Made by a program: the position numbers and the translations under genes. Below, piece by piece: positions 8,745 to 19,655 of a stretch of DNA of 64,000 nucleotides; positions within the stretch are counted from its first letter, which is position 1; the number at the start of each line of letters is the position of its first letter. This DNA is from Methylocaldum sp002005105 (GTDB taxonomy: Bacteria; Pseudomonadota; Gammaproteobacteria; Methylococcales; Methylococcaceae). Where the stretch lies: the NCBI RefSeq assembly GCF_051027545.1, contig NZ_CP194902.1, positions 310,001 through 374,000 of the forward strand, given 5' to 3'. The notes beneath the pieces were generated by a model. The model searched no databases. It saw nothing but the letters and a program-made list of their open reading frames with translations, and had not been told where the DNA came from.

Positions 8745-10056
8745 ATGAAAGCAAAACGATGGCCCCTGTCGATACGCGTACTGATAGGCGTCGCGCTGGG
8801 GGCGTTACTCGGCGTCGTCGGTGGTGATGAAGCTTATCTTTGGGGCCTTCGAAACGACCATCTCGGGCAGCTCGGAATGCTCGTGATCCGACTCTTGAAA
8901 GCGCTTGCCGTGCCGCTCATTCTATTTGCGATTCTCGATGCATTTGCGCGAACCCATATATCCGCAAGAAGCGGAGGACGGCTGGTGACGATTTGCCTCA
9001 TCAACGTTTCGGTCGCTTGCATGATCGGCTTGCTGCTGATGAATGCGATAGAACCCGGGCTGGCATGGCAGGACAGGATCGAGCAACTCACCGCCCAACT
9101 TTCCGGAAATTCCGCTCTGGCGAGCTCAAACGCGGTCCCGGCGGCAACCCTCAACCCATTGAAGAACCTCGGCGCCTATATCCCTCAAAGCCTGATCGAA
9201 CCGCTTGCCGGCAATAACGTGATCTCGGTAGTTCTGCTCGCCTTGCTATTCGGCGCCGCCCTACGCTGGCTTAAAGATCGCCAAGGCGAGAGCGATATCG
9301 CAGACATTCGACCGTTGGAAGGATTTGTATCCTCGGCCTATCAGATTCTAGCCAAGGTGCTTTCTTGGGTTGTCGAAGCCGTTCCGTTCGCAGTCTTCGG
9401 CCTCGTAGCTCAAGTCGTCGGAAAAACCGGTCTGGAAATCTTCGCCGATTTAGGCGGGTTTCTCGGTGTTATAAGCCTTGGCCTGGCTTTGCACGGCCTC
9501 GTTTATTATCCCTTGGCGGCATGGCTGGCGGGTGGAAAGCCACCGCACATTTATCTGAAGCAAGGCGCGGATGCCATCATGACCGGCTTATCGGCAAACA
9601 GCAGTTTGGCGGCCATGCCCGTTACCTTGCGGTGCCTGAGGACCATCGGCGTCTCGGACTCATCTGCGCGCATCGCGGTTTGCGCCGGAACAAATCTTAA
9701 TAACGACGGCATCACGCTGTACGAGGCTATGGCGGCACTGTTCCTGGCACAGGCATTGGGTTACCGGGCTTGGAGCCGGACAACAAGCCATTATTGTGCT
9801 CTCGGCGCTTATGGCGGCTATCGGCGTCGCCGGAATTCCGGAAGCGGGATTGATTATCCTTCCACTGGTGCTGAGTGCGTCAGGTTTGCCGGAGACAATC
9901 GTAGCCGCAGCGATACCTCTGATCGCGCCGGTCGACTGGATCCTCGCGAGACTCCGGTCCGGGGTAAACGTGCTCGCCGATATGCTCGTGGCGATCTTGC
10001 TCGATGCTTGGGAAGGACGCGGATTAGACCGCGAAAAAAAGCGTAGCCGCGGATAA
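8745..10056 (+). pseudogene. Dicarboxylate/amino-acid:cation symporter (DAACS) with a frameshift
   Basis: Frame one encodes a typical GltP/DctA-type carrier, with many hydrophobic segments and the substrate-site region NSSLAAMPV followed by NLNNDGITLYEAMAALF. At about 9760 the homology jumps to the next frame, giving TGLGAGQQAIIVLSALMAA and the usual C-terminus ending at 10056. Skipping one base in the GGGTT stretch near 9758-9762 restores a protein of about 436 residues. Uncorrected, frame one runs on as an arginine-rich nonsense tail to 10046. It is either a recent pseudogene or a sequencing error. Confidence 0.85.
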
Positions 10057-10065
10057 CGGCTACGC
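10041..10065 (-). terminator. Terminator of nhaD, overlapping the symporter 3' end
   Basis: A perfect nine-base stem (10041-10049 with 10057-10065) and a seven-base loop are followed on the minus strand by seven T. It may also work weakly on the plus strand for the symporter gene. Confidence 0.8.
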
Positions 10066-10090
10066 CTTGTTTAAATGAGCCGAAGCGGCG

Positions 10091-11449
10091 TTAGCCGTTG
10101 ATCCAATAGTGGGTCAAAATGCTCGCGGCATAGCCGGCGATAATGGCCGGCGTCCAGCGCAGATGGCTGAAAAAGGTATACATGCCGCGCGACGTCCCCA
10201 TGAGGGCCACACCCGCCGCCGAACCGATGGACAGCATGGTTCCGCCCACGCCGGCGGTCAAGGTCACGAGCATCCACTGATAAAGGTCCATATCGGGATT
10301 CATGCTCAGCACCGCGAACATGACCGGAATGTTGTCGACGATGGCCGAAAGCACGCCGATCAGAATATTTGCCGTCGTCGCCCCGAGTCCATCGTACATC
10401 GCCTCGGAAACCAGTTCCAAATAACCGATGTAGCCCAAACCGCCCACAGCGAATACCACGCCGAAGAAAAACAGCAGGGTATCCCATTCCGCATCGCGAA
10501 CATTGGCGAATACATCGAACCTCCCATTCTCGGCGCTGTACAACAGTTTCAAGCGGTATCCATAGAACATCAGAAAGGAAAGTCCCACCATCATGCCCAG
10601 GAACGGCGGAAGATGCAGAAATTGCTTGAAGCTAACGGCGGTCACGATGGTGAGAGCGAACAAGCCGCAAACGATTAGGGCGCCGTCCTTCATCTTGACC
10701 TGCTCCTCATCGGGGAAACTGGGTGCTTCGTCCGGTATGGCGAAGTGCATGAAGGCGGCGGGCACAGCGAAGTTTACCACCGACGGAATGAACAGCTCGA
10801 AAAAGTCGAAGAACTCCGCCTTGCCGGCCTGCCAGACCATTAGCGTGGTGATATCGCCGAAGGGGCTGAACGCGCCGCCCGCATTAGCCGCGCTCACCAA
10901 ATTGACAAAACCCAAAGCTACGAAGCGTGGGCTATTTGCACCGACAGCCATCACCACAGCACCCACCAACAGCGCGGAAGTCAGGTTGTCAGCTACCGAG
11001 GACAGGAAGAAAGTGATCACCCCGGTGATCCAGAAAAGCTTGCGATAACCGAATTTACGGCTCACCAGCCAGGAACGCAGGGCCTCGAACACATTTCGGT
11101 CGGCCATGGCATTGATGTAGGTCATAGCGACCAACAAGAACAGAAACAGCTCGGCATACTCGCGGAGATCGTGCTCGAAGGCCTTGTGCACCTTCTCCGA
11201 TGGAACGCTGTTGCTGGCGGCCAGATAAGCCACATGCGCCCAAATGATGCCGGCGGCAAGAATGACCGGCTTGGATTTTCGCAAATGGGTAAACTCTTCG
11301 GTCATCACGAACCCGTACGCGATGATGAAGACCAAGACGCAATAAAGGCCCCGTTGGGTACCGGTCAGCCCCAAGACCTCCGATCCTTCGGCCGATGCCA
11401 AACCGGGCACAAGAAATAGCAGCGAAAGTAAAACGAATGCGCGTAACAA
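10091..11449 (-). CDS. nhaD: NhaD-type Na+/H+ antiporter
   Basis: The protein (452 residues from this start) has a cleavable signal-like first segment ending GLASA and then about a dozen membrane segments. It carries the NhaD signatures SSVADNLTSALLVGAVV, NAGGAFSPFGDITTLM and AIVDNIPVMFAVL. It exchanges sodium (or lithium) for protons across the inner membrane at alkaline pH. The start is uncertain. I prefer TTG at 11449, preceded by GAAGAGGG; GTG at 11491 and TTG at 11521 are alternatives. It is convergent with the symporter and divergent from cysI. Confidence 0.9.
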   Translation of the reverse strand: MLRAFVLLSLLFLVPGLASAEGSEVLGLTGTQRGLYCVLVFIIAYGFVMTEEFTHLRKSKPVILAAGIIWAHVAYLAASNSVPSEKVHKAFEHDLREYAELFLFLLVAMTYINAMADRNVFEALRSWLVSRKFGYRKLFWITGVITFFLSSVADNLTSALLVGAVVMAVGANSPRFVALGFVNLVSAANAGGAFSPFGDITTLMVWQAGKAEFFDFFELFIPSVVNFAVPAAFMHFAIPDEAPSFPDEEQVKMKDGALIVCGLFALTIVTAVSFKQFLHLPPFLGMMVGLSFLMFYGYRLKLLYSAENGRFDVFANVRDAEWDTLLFFFGVVFAVGGLGYIGYLELVSEAMYDGLGATTANILIGVLSAIVDNIPVMFAVLSMNPDMDLYQWMLVTLTAGVGGTMLSIGSAAGVALMGTSRGMYTFFSHLRWTPAIIAGYAASILTHYWING

Positions 11450-11763
11450 AGCTAAGCCCTCTTCGGTGTTTTTGAAAAACGTCTGTGCCACTGCCGTCAA
11501 GCAGCACGACCCCCCAGTCAAAACAGCCCTGCATTATATATATAGAAGGGCTAGCGAATGAATAACCAAGCACTTTTTCCGCACTTCGGTTCAGGTGCAC
11601 TTGTGACGGAAGAACGGCGTTTACAGGCAGAGTCGATATGAAGTAAATTCATAGATATATCCAGTTTTATTATTTTTTCCTATTAACGGCTCCATGTTAT
11701 AGTTTTTCCCTACTGAATTACTCAGGCTTTTCTCTCGCCTAGGCAGACGGATTTCTTCCATAT
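11450..11763. promoter_or_regulatory. nhaD-cysI intergenic region with a phased direct repeat
   Basis: TTATTATTTTTTCCTA at 11667-11682 and TTATAGTTTTTCCCTA at 11697-11712 agree at 13 of 16 positions and lie exactly 30 bp apart, about three helical turns. They are 50-100 bp before cysI, a sensible place for a CysB-type activator, but I cannot match them to a known site. The rest is AT-rich with no gene. Confidence 0.35.
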
Positions 11764-13399
<1,636 letters not shown>

Positions 13400-13413
<14 letters not shown>

Positions 13414-13882
13414 AGACGGCCATATCGTCGCAAACGACTGGCGGCACTTGAGCGACGACGAAGCCTTGCCGGAACAGGCTGTAACGGTTTCGCTGCTCCG
13501 CTGGAAGAACGAAAGGGATCGCCTGCTCGCTTGCAGCGTCCCCTTGGGGCTGCGCCTAAACAGCGACGACAGTCTCGAAGAAATTGCAGATGATCTTAAG
13601 TACTTCTCGATAATCGTCTTGGAATTTCGCCAGTTCACAGACGGCCGAAGCTTTTCTCTGGCTCGGCTTTTGCGGGAACGTTACGGTTTTAACGGCGAGC
13701 TTCGCGCCCGCGGCGATTTTCTCAGGGATCAGATGTTTTTTCTGAGTCGGGTAGGCGTAAACGCCTTCGAACCGAACGGCTCCGCGAATGCGCAAGAACT
13801 GCTGCCCGCATTGCAGGAGTTCACGGTGAAATATCAAGCCGCCGTAGACGTTAAAGAACCACTTTATCGGCGGCGTAAATAG
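13400..13882 (+). CDS. DUF934 protein, putative partner of sulfite reductase
   Basis: The 160-residue protein starts MEIIKDGHIVANDWRHL and contains FTDGRSFSLARLLRERYG and RGDFLRDQMFFLSRVGVNAF, the hallmarks of DUF934. These genes regularly sit directly behind cysI-type reductases and are thought to assist the enzyme, but the biochemical role is not settled. The ATG overlaps the last 14 bases of cysI, implying translational coupling. Extending the frame to 13352 would only read through the cysI 3' end. Confidence 0.88.
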
Positions 13883-13922
13883 CTGGGAAGCTCGGGCAAC
13901 TCAAATACGCTCGACAAACAAT

Positions 13923-13943
13923 ACCCCCGGTCAAGCCGGGGGT
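13923..13943. terminator. Shared hairpin between convergent cysI operon and ctpA
   Basis: An eight-base perfect GC-rich stem (13923-13930 with 13936-13943) and a five-base loop sit between the two stop codons. T tracts are weak on both sides, so it is probably a bidirectional terminator of moderate strength. Confidence 0.6.
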
Positions 13944-13966
13944 GTGCTTCAATTCTCCGACACGGC

Positions 13967-15289
13967 CTAGTTCTTTTTATGGCCGTATCTCATGATATTG
14001 ATACCCTTTAGAAGATTAAGGGCTTCGTTCAGCGGATAATCCTGCAGGGCCAAGGCCTCTTCACTCTTATCCCCTGCTTTGGTTTCGTCCTTCTTGAGCG
14101 GTTTCTCGGCTCCATTCTCGAGATGGTTTACCAAATCGGCTTCCTTGATCGGAGAAAACTCCGATTGGGCGGCCATTTCCAACTTCACCTTCGAGATCGG
14201 TACGTCCGGCGCGATGCCCTCCGCTTGAATGGAGCGTCCGGAAGGCGTGTAATAGCGCGCCGTGGTCAGTTTGACCGCGCCGCCATTGCTGGTCGGTAAG
14301 ATTGTCTGCACCGAACCTTTGCCGAAGGTCTTTTCGCCCATGATGATGGCGCGTCCATGATCCTGCAAAGCACCGGCCACAATCTCCGAGGCCGAAGCGG
14401 AGCCGGAGTTTATCAGCACTACGATTGGAGCACCGTTCAGAACGTCATTCGGAGTCGCACTGAACCTCATCTTGGCGTCTTCGACACGACCATCGGTATA
14501 AACGATCAGGCCACTCTCCAAGAAGGCATCGCTAACCGCCACCGCCGCATTGAGAACTCCGCCGGGGTTATTGCGAAGATCCAGCACAACGCCCTTCAAG
14601 TCGCCTTTCTTTTTGAGCTCGCTGATGGCTTCGATGACATTGTCTCCAGTCTTGGACTGAAAGCTCGTAATGCGAACATAGCCGTATCCTTCCTCAAGAA
14701 GCCGGCTCTTTACGCTTTTGACCTTGATGACGTCGCGTACGATTTTAACCTTCAGCGGCTGCTCGACACCCTCGCGAACTATGGTCAACACGATCTCGCT
14801 ACCCGGCTCGCCACGCATCATTTTAACCGCGTCGTTCAGGCTCATGCCTTTTACCGGCTTGTCGTCCAACCGGATAATGAGGTCGCCGGCTTTTATGCCA
14901 GCCTTCTGCGCGGGGGTATCGTCGATAGGCGCGATGACCTTCACGAAACCGTTTTCCATTCCGACCTCGATACCCAAGCCGCCGAACTGTCCGGTAGTAC
15001 CGACCTTCAGCTCGTTATACTGCTCCTGATCCAAATACGCTGAATGCGGATCGAGACCAGCGAGCATTCCGCGAATGGCGTCTTCCAACAATTTCTGGTC
15101 CGTTACCGGCTCTACGTAATCCTGGCGTATGCGTCCATAAACCTCCGAAAAGGTTTTCAATCCTTCGAAGGGGATTGCATTTGTATCGCCACTGGCCTCC
15201 CGCTCGGCGAGGACGCTACTGCCCGTACTGATCAAAATGCCGAGCAGAACGCCAAAGATAAGAACCAGAAAATTTCTTTGTCGCAACAT
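13967..15289 (-). CDS. ctpA: C-terminal processing protease (S41 family)
   Basis: The 440-residue protease has an N-terminal signal or anchor segment (MLRQRNFLVLIFGVLLGIL), a PDZ domain around residues 95-175 with GLGIEVGMENG, and the S41 catalytic core. The serine lies in SGSASASEIV and the lysine in EKTFGKGSVQT, forming a Ser-Lys dyad. It trims proteins in the periplasm. The tail is rich in Lys and Glu. The ATG at 15289 follows AGGAAAA; the longer frame to 15370 overlaps envC and is less likely. It is the last gene of a gpmI-envC-ctpA run, an order common in gammaproteobacteria. Confidence 0.95.
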   Translation of the reverse strand: MLRQRNFLVLIFGVLLGILISTGSSVLAEREASGDTNAIPFEGLKTFSEVYGRIRQDYVEPVTDQKLLEDAIRGMLAGLDPHSAYLDQEQYNELKVGTTGQFGGLGIEVGMENGFVKVIAPIDDTPAQKAGIKAGDLIIRLDDKPVKGMSLNDAVKMMRGEPGSEIVLTIVREGVEQPLKVKIVRDVIKVKSVKSRLLEEGYGYVRITSFQSKTGDNVIEAISELKKKGDLKGVVLDLRNNPGGVLNAAVAVSDAFLESGLIVYTDGRVEDAKMRFSATPNDVLNGAPIVVLINSGSASASEIVAGALQDHGRAIIMGEKTFGKGSVQTILPTSNGGAVKLTTARYYTPSGRSIQAEGIAPDVPISKVKLEMAAQSEFSPIKEADLVNHLENGAEKPLKKDETKAGDKSEEALALQDYPLNEALNLLKGINIMRYGHKKN

Positions 15290-15348
15290 AGATTTTCCTA
15301 CAACCAAAAACGCCCTGGATAAGGCCTCATAAATCAATCCGTAAAAAG

Positions 15349-16518
15349 TCAGTCTTTGTGACTGCACCATAACATAGGATTCACCGGTCTTCCTTTTTCG
15401 CGAATGCCAAAATAAAGTCCGGACTCCGCACGACCGCCGCTGGCACCGACTGTAGCGATGATATCACCGCCGTTCACCGAGTCCCCGACATTCTTATACA
15501 AACTCTGATTGAAAGCGTAGAGACTCATATATCCCTCGCCGTGATCGATAATGGTCAACAAGCCATAGCCCCGCAACCAATCGGAGTATGCCACCCTCCC
15601 CGCCGCAACGGCATGCACCGGCGCGCCCTCCGGTGCTCGTATAACGACACCATCCCAACGGCCACTCGCTCGCGGACTGCCGAACGACTCAAGCAGTGAA
15701 CCCTTCGTCGGATATGTTAACTGACCATAAAGGGCGGAAAAGGGTCCTTTGCTGGCTGACCGATCTCGCGCCGAGTCGTCCGACAAAGGGCGAATGGCGG
15801 CAACCAGATCTTGCAGGCGCTCTTCATCCTCCTGGAGCCGCCTCAGCTGGGCGTCCTTATCCTGAAGGCTATGTTCCAAGTCGGCCAAAACCTCGCGTCG
15901 GGATTGTCGGAACTTATCCAACTCGAGGCGATCTTTTGCTACCTGCTCACGAGTGGATTGAAGCTTCGCCGCTTCGGCCGACGCTTGCTGCTGCAATTGC
16001 GAAACGGTTGTTAAATCCTTTTGCATCTCCCTCAGCAGCGAGAATCGAGCTTGACTCAGATAATTGTAATAAGCCAGCACGCGACTGAGCTGGCGTGGGT
16101 CTTCCTGATCCAACACCAGCTTCAGCCAATCTTGCCGGCCGGCGGCATAGGCCGCACGAGCTTGTCCTGTCAATGTTTTATATTGCGCTTTCACTGCCGC
16201 CCGCAACTCACTGCATTGGCGTTCCAAATCGTTCAAATGCCGCAATTGGGCTTGCGCTTGAATCTCGAGCTCTTTAAGCCGTTTTGCCAGACGTCCGTAG
16301 TCCCGCTCGATACCGCTCAATTGCCCGACCAGAGCTCGTCTGCGCGACTCTAGAGCGTCCCTGGACTTCTGGACCGTCTTAATACGCTCCCGAACCGTAG
16401 TTAGTTCATCCAAACGATCCTTTGGTTCCGAGACCGCCGCCGCGAAAGGCATTTTGAATGCTAGAGCCAGACAGAAAACTCGCGCGACTCGGTGACAGGA
16501 CAAAACGGCAAACCTCAA
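15349..16518 (-). CDS. envC: EnvC-like murein hydrolase activator (degenerate M23)
   Basis: The 389-residue protein has a weak signal peptide and a long coiled coil (about residues 35-250) rich in Leu, Glu, Arg and Gln. A C-terminal LytM/M23 domain follows (about 280-389). The zinc ligands are lost: WDGVVI replaces HxGxD and GLYFGIR replaces HLHFE. This matches EnvC, which activates amidases during septum splitting and does not cut peptidoglycan itself. The start is TTG in a 4-nt TTGA overlap with the gpmI stop, and ctpA follows. Confidence 0.88.
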   Translation of the reverse strand: MRFAVLSCHRVARVFCLALAFKMPFAAAVSEPKDRLDELTTVRERIKTVQKSRDALESRRRALVGQLSGIERDYGRLAKRLKELEIQAQAQLRHLNDLERQCSELRAAVKAQYKTLTGQARAAYAAGRQDWLKLVLDQEDPRQLSRVLAYYNYLSQARFSLLREMQKDLTTVSQLQQQASAEAAKLQSTREQVAKDRLELDKFRQSRREVLADLEHSLQDKDAQLRRLQEDEERLQDLVAAIRPLSDDSARDRSASKGPFSALYGQLTYPTKGSLLESFGSPRASGRWDGVVIRAPEGAPVHAVAAGRVAYSDWLRGYGLLTIIDHGEGYMSLYAFNQSLYKNVGDSVNGGDIIATVGASGGRAESGLYFGIREKGRPVNPMLWCSHKD

Positions 16519-18056
16519 ATCAGCAACGATCGCCCCGTCATATCCGCCGGCTTTTCAAGCCCGATAATCGCGAGCAATGTCGGCGCGACATCGGCCAGAC
16601 CGCCTCCGTCGCTTAACCTACCGGCTTTGCCTTTATACACGAGCGGCACGGGATTAACCGAGTGCGCGGTCTGAACTTCGCCGGTCGAAGGATCGATCAT
16701 TTGCTCGACATTGCCATGATCTGCCGTAATCAGCATTTCGCCTCCGACCTTGTCGAGAGCCTCGACGACTCGACCCAATGCCTCATCCAAAGCCTCTACC
16801 GCCCGAATCGATGCGTCCAGGTTACCAGTATGACCAACCATATCCCCATTGGCGTAGTTACAGATGATGACGTCGTACTCGCCGGACTCGATCGCCTTGA
16901 CCAATTCATCCGTCACTTCAGGAGCACTCATTTCCGGCTTCTGATCGTAGGTCTTGACCTTGGGCGACGGCACCAAGATGCGCGTTTCTCCGGGAAAGGG
17001 CGTTTCTACTCCGCCGTTGAAGAAAAACGTAACGTGAGCGTACTTTTCAGTCTCGGCCAACCGCAACTGCCTTAGACCATGCTTCGACAAGACTTCGCCC
17101 AGGCTGTTGGTCACGTCTTGCGGCGGATAAGCGACGGGAAACGTAAAGTCTTGATGATATTCCGTCAATGTAACAAACCCACCCAGCTTCGGAACGACCT
17201 CGCGTCGAAACCCCACGAAATCGGCCTCGTTGAGTGCGCGCGTCAGCTCTCGGGCGCGATCGGCCCGAAAATTCATGAATATCACGACATCGCCGTCCTT
17301 GAGAGTAATCGGCGCTTCACCGTCCGGAACGATTGAAGTCGCTTTGACGAACTCGTCGGACTCACCCCGCTCGTAAGCCAGCGTCAAGCCCTCGATCGCC
17401 GTTTCCGTGCGGTAATCGGCTTTTCCTTGCACGATAAGGTCGTATGCCTGCTGGATACGGTCCCAGCGATTATCGCGATCCATCGCGTAAAAACGGCCAA
17501 TAATGGATGCAATCCGCCCTGCCCCCAGTTCTTCGAACTTCGAATCCATTCTGCGTATCGGGTCGCCTGCGCTCTTGGGTGGGGTATCTCGCCCATCCAG
17601 AAAGGCATGCACATAGACCTTTCTCAGCCCCTTCCTAACCGCGAGCTCCGCCATTGCATGAATGTGAATTTCGTGGCTGTGAACGCCGCCGGGCGACAGC
17701 AGTCCTAAAATATGGAGTGCCTTATCGTTCCGAAGGGCCTTGTCCACGGCTTCGCGCAGAACGGGATTGGTGTAAAACGAACGGTCCCTAGCCGCTTTAC
17801 TGATCAACGTAAAATCCTGATTGATAAGTCGACCCGCCCCTAAATGCAAATGTCCCACCTCGGAATTGCCCATTTGATCGTCGGGCAAGCCGACGACTTC
17901 ACCGGAGCAATCGAGCAACGTATGCGCGCAAGTATTCCACAGCTTCGTCCATGTCGGGGTTCTTGCAAGAGCGATAGCGTTATGGTCTTTGGTTTCGCTG
18001 TAACCAAAACCGTCCAGAATGATGAGGACAACAGGTTTAGGACGATTCAACTTCAA
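16515..18056 (-). CDS. gpmI: 2,3-bisphosphoglycerate-independent phosphoglycerate mutase
   Basis: The 513-residue glycolytic enzyme interconverts 3- and 2-phosphoglycerate. It has the alkaline-phosphatase-fold metal motif VVLIILDGFGYSE, the catalytic Ser65 in QMGNSEVGH, the HAFLDGRDTPP segment and the C-terminal ITADHGNVEQM. Two manganese ions are expected. The start appears to be TTG, with GAGGGAG upstream at good distance. Its stop overlaps the envC start. Confidence 0.97.
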   Translation of the reverse strand: MKLNRPKPVVLIILDGFGYSETKDHNAIALARTPTWTKLWNTCAHTLLDCSGEVVGLPDDQMGNSEVGHLHLGAGRLINQDFTLISKAARDRSFYTNPVLREAVDKALRNDKALHILGLLSPGGVHSHEIHIHAMAELAVRKGLRKVYVHAFLDGRDTPPKSAGDPIRRMDSKFEELGAGRIASIIGRFYAMDRDNRWDRIQQAYDLIVQGKADYRTETAIEGLTLAYERGESDEFVKATSIVPDGEAPITLKDGDVVIFMNFRADRARELTRALNEADFVGFRREVVPKLGGFVTLTEYHQDFTFPVAYPPQDVTNSLGEVLSKHGLRQLRLAETEKYAHVTFFFNGGVETPFPGETRILVPSPKVKTYDQKPEMSAPEVTDELVKAIESGEYDVIICNYANGDMVGHTGNLDASIRAVEALDEALGRVVEALDKVGGEMLITADHGNVEQMIDPSTGEVQTAHSVNPVPLVYKGKAGRLSDGGGLADVAPTLLAIIGLEKPADMTGRSLLI

Positions 18057-18339
18057 AGTATAATCTCCCTCTCGGTTTTTGCGCGTTTGCCTGGCAATAA
18101 AGGCTTTGTTGCTTCCCGCAGAAAAAATCAGTATGTCCCAATGGCCAAGCGGCCGCTTTCGCGGAAAGGAAAAGACCTCGAACTCAATATCGCCGGATAA
18201 ATATGAATTTGAGAATGAGGCGCCATGGGCTTAGGCAAAGGGAAAAACGGAGTAGTATTTTAACTTTTTTTTGCAACCCCGTGTTGCTCGAGCAATCGCG
18301 GCTAAAGAGCGCACAAACTCTTACAATGCGAAGCCTCCG
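18057..18339. other. Divergent intergenic region, gpmI and the ArsR gene
   Basis: The gap should hold both promoters. A 12-codon ORF starting at 18223 is too short to call. No strong dyad for the regulator was found. Confidence 0.35.
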
Positions 18340-18651
18340 ATGACCAAACCAAACGAGATACTGATTACGGAAGATGCCGATATCGCGCAGGCCGCCTATT
18401 GCCTGAAAGCCATGTCCCATCCGCTGCGACTCAAGATTTTATGCACTTTGGGGAACAATAAAGTCAGCGTTCAGGACATCGTCGAGCAGGTCGGCACGAC
18501 TCAGAGCAATATCTCTCAGCATCTGGGCATTCTGCGCGATAAAGGTATTCTCGCCTGTAAGAAAGACGCTAACCGCGTGTACTATTACGTTGACGACGAG
18601 CGCACACTGCAGCTGATCAAGCTGATGAAAGAAGTATTTTGTCATCATTAG
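18340..18651 (+). CDS. ArsR-family regulator, BigR/SqrR/YgaV-like persulfide-sensor type
   Basis: The 103-residue protein is a winged helix-turn-helix repressor, with AMSHPLRLKILCTL, then VSVQDIVEQVGTTQSNISQHL as the recognition region and VYYYVDD as the wing. Cys35 in ILCTL and Cys101 in EVFCHH match the two cysteines of BigR, SqrR and E. coli YgaV in position, including the 66-residue spacing. In those proteins a tetrasulfide bond forms with persulfide and releases DNA. The next gene is a membrane rhodanese, which fits. The ATG at 18340 has only a weak ribosome site, so the start is not certain. Confidence 0.87.
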   Translation: MTKPNEILITEDADIAQAAYCLKAMSHPLRLKILCTLGNNKVSVQDIVEQVGTTQSNISQHLGILRDKGILACKKDANRVYYYVDDERTLQLIKLMKEVFCHH

Positions 18652-18670
18652 TTGGAGCCGAATTTTCTCT

Positions 18671-19120
18671 ATGACTGTCACACCCGACCGCCTGTTGGAA
18701 TTCCTGGGCAATCACTGGATCATGGCCAGCGGTTTGCTCATTGTTACGATTTTGCTGATTCAGGATTTTATCGACAGCGCCTTCCGTAAACACAAAGTAA
18801 TCTCGCCGACGGAAGCCGTAAACCTGATGAATGATGAAAACACCATCATTATCGATGTCCGCGAACCGCACGAACATGCCAACGGCCATATCGAAAATGC
18901 GAAATTCATTCCCTTGGGCAAACTCGAGGAACGAGCACAGGAATTGGAGGCATACAAACAAAATCCCGTTATCGTAACCTGCCAGTCCGGCACGCGATCT
19001 CCCCAGGCCTGCAAGAAACTGACCGGTTTAGGCTTCACCCGAGTGTTTGAAATGAAAGGCGGCATGCTCGCATGGGAAGACCAAAAATACCCCGTCGTTA
19101 AGAAGCGGAATAACAAGTAA
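18671..19120 (+). CDS. Membrane-anchored rhodanese-like sulfurtransferase
   Basis: The 149-residue protein has one N-terminal membrane helix (about residues 16-33) and a single rhodanese domain. IIIDVREPHEHANGHI leads to the active-site loop CQSGTRS, with Cys104 as the persulfide carrier. This is the usual gammaproteobacterial small inner-membrane rhodanese found next to secB. It lies 19 bp after the candidate persulfide-sensing regulator. The two plausibly form one operon, perhaps continuing into secB. Confidence 0.93.
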   Translation: MTVTPDRLLEFLGNHWIMASGLLIVTILLIQDFIDSAFRKHKVISPTEAVNLMNDENTIIIDVREPHEHANGHIENAKFIPLGKLEERAQELEAYKQNPVIVTCQSGTRSPQACKKLTGLGFTRVFEMKGGMLAWEDQKYPVVKKRNNK

Positions 19121-19170
19121 TTCGCCCTCTCCCGATTTTTCCAAGCTTACGAAACAAATAAGGATTATCC

Positions 19171-19632
19171 ATGGCCGAAGAAACCACTCAGCCAGAAAGA
19201 CAGTTCGTCCTGCAAAAGATTTACGTTAAGGACGTCTCTTTCGAGACGCCGAATTCGCCGGAGGTATTCACGCTCAAATGGGAACCGAAGGTCGAATTCA
19301 ACCTGTCGAGCAATGCGCAAAAGCTTCAGGAAAATCTGTACGAGGTCAGTCTCACCACGACGGTAACCGTTAAACTCGGCGAAAAAACCGCTTATTTGGT
19401 GGAAGTCTGCCAAGCGGGGATTTTCGCGATGGCGGGCTTCGACGACCAAGAACTCGGCCCTCTGATCGGTAGCTACTGTCCGAACGTTCTCTTTCCGTAT
19501 GCGCGCGAGGCCGTTTCCGATCTCGTGACCAAGGGCGGTTTCCCGCCCATGCTCCTTGCCCCCATCAATTTCGACGCCTTGTACATGCAGCAGATGCAAC
19601 AGCAGCAGGGCTCCGCCCCCACAAGCCATTAA
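19171..19632 (+). CDS. secB: Protein-export chaperone SecB
   Basis: The 153-residue protein matches SecB throughout, including QKIYVKDVSFETPNSPEVF and the C-terminal PPMLLAPINFDALY. The tetramer keeps preproteins unfolded and hands them to SecA, which is encoded elsewhere in this window. AAGGA precedes the ATG. gpsA follows 23 bp downstream, the conserved rhodanese-secB-gpsA order. Confidence 0.98.
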   Translation: MAEETTQPERQFVLQKIYVKDVSFETPNSPEVFTLKWEPKVEFNLSSNAQKLQENLYEVSLTTTVTVKLGEKTAYLVEVCQAGIFAMAGFDDQELGPLIGSYCPNVLFPYAREAVSDLVTKGGFPPMLLAPINFDALYMQQMQQQQGSAPTSH

Positions 19633-19655
19633 CGGGATAGTCCGCAATCGCCCAC

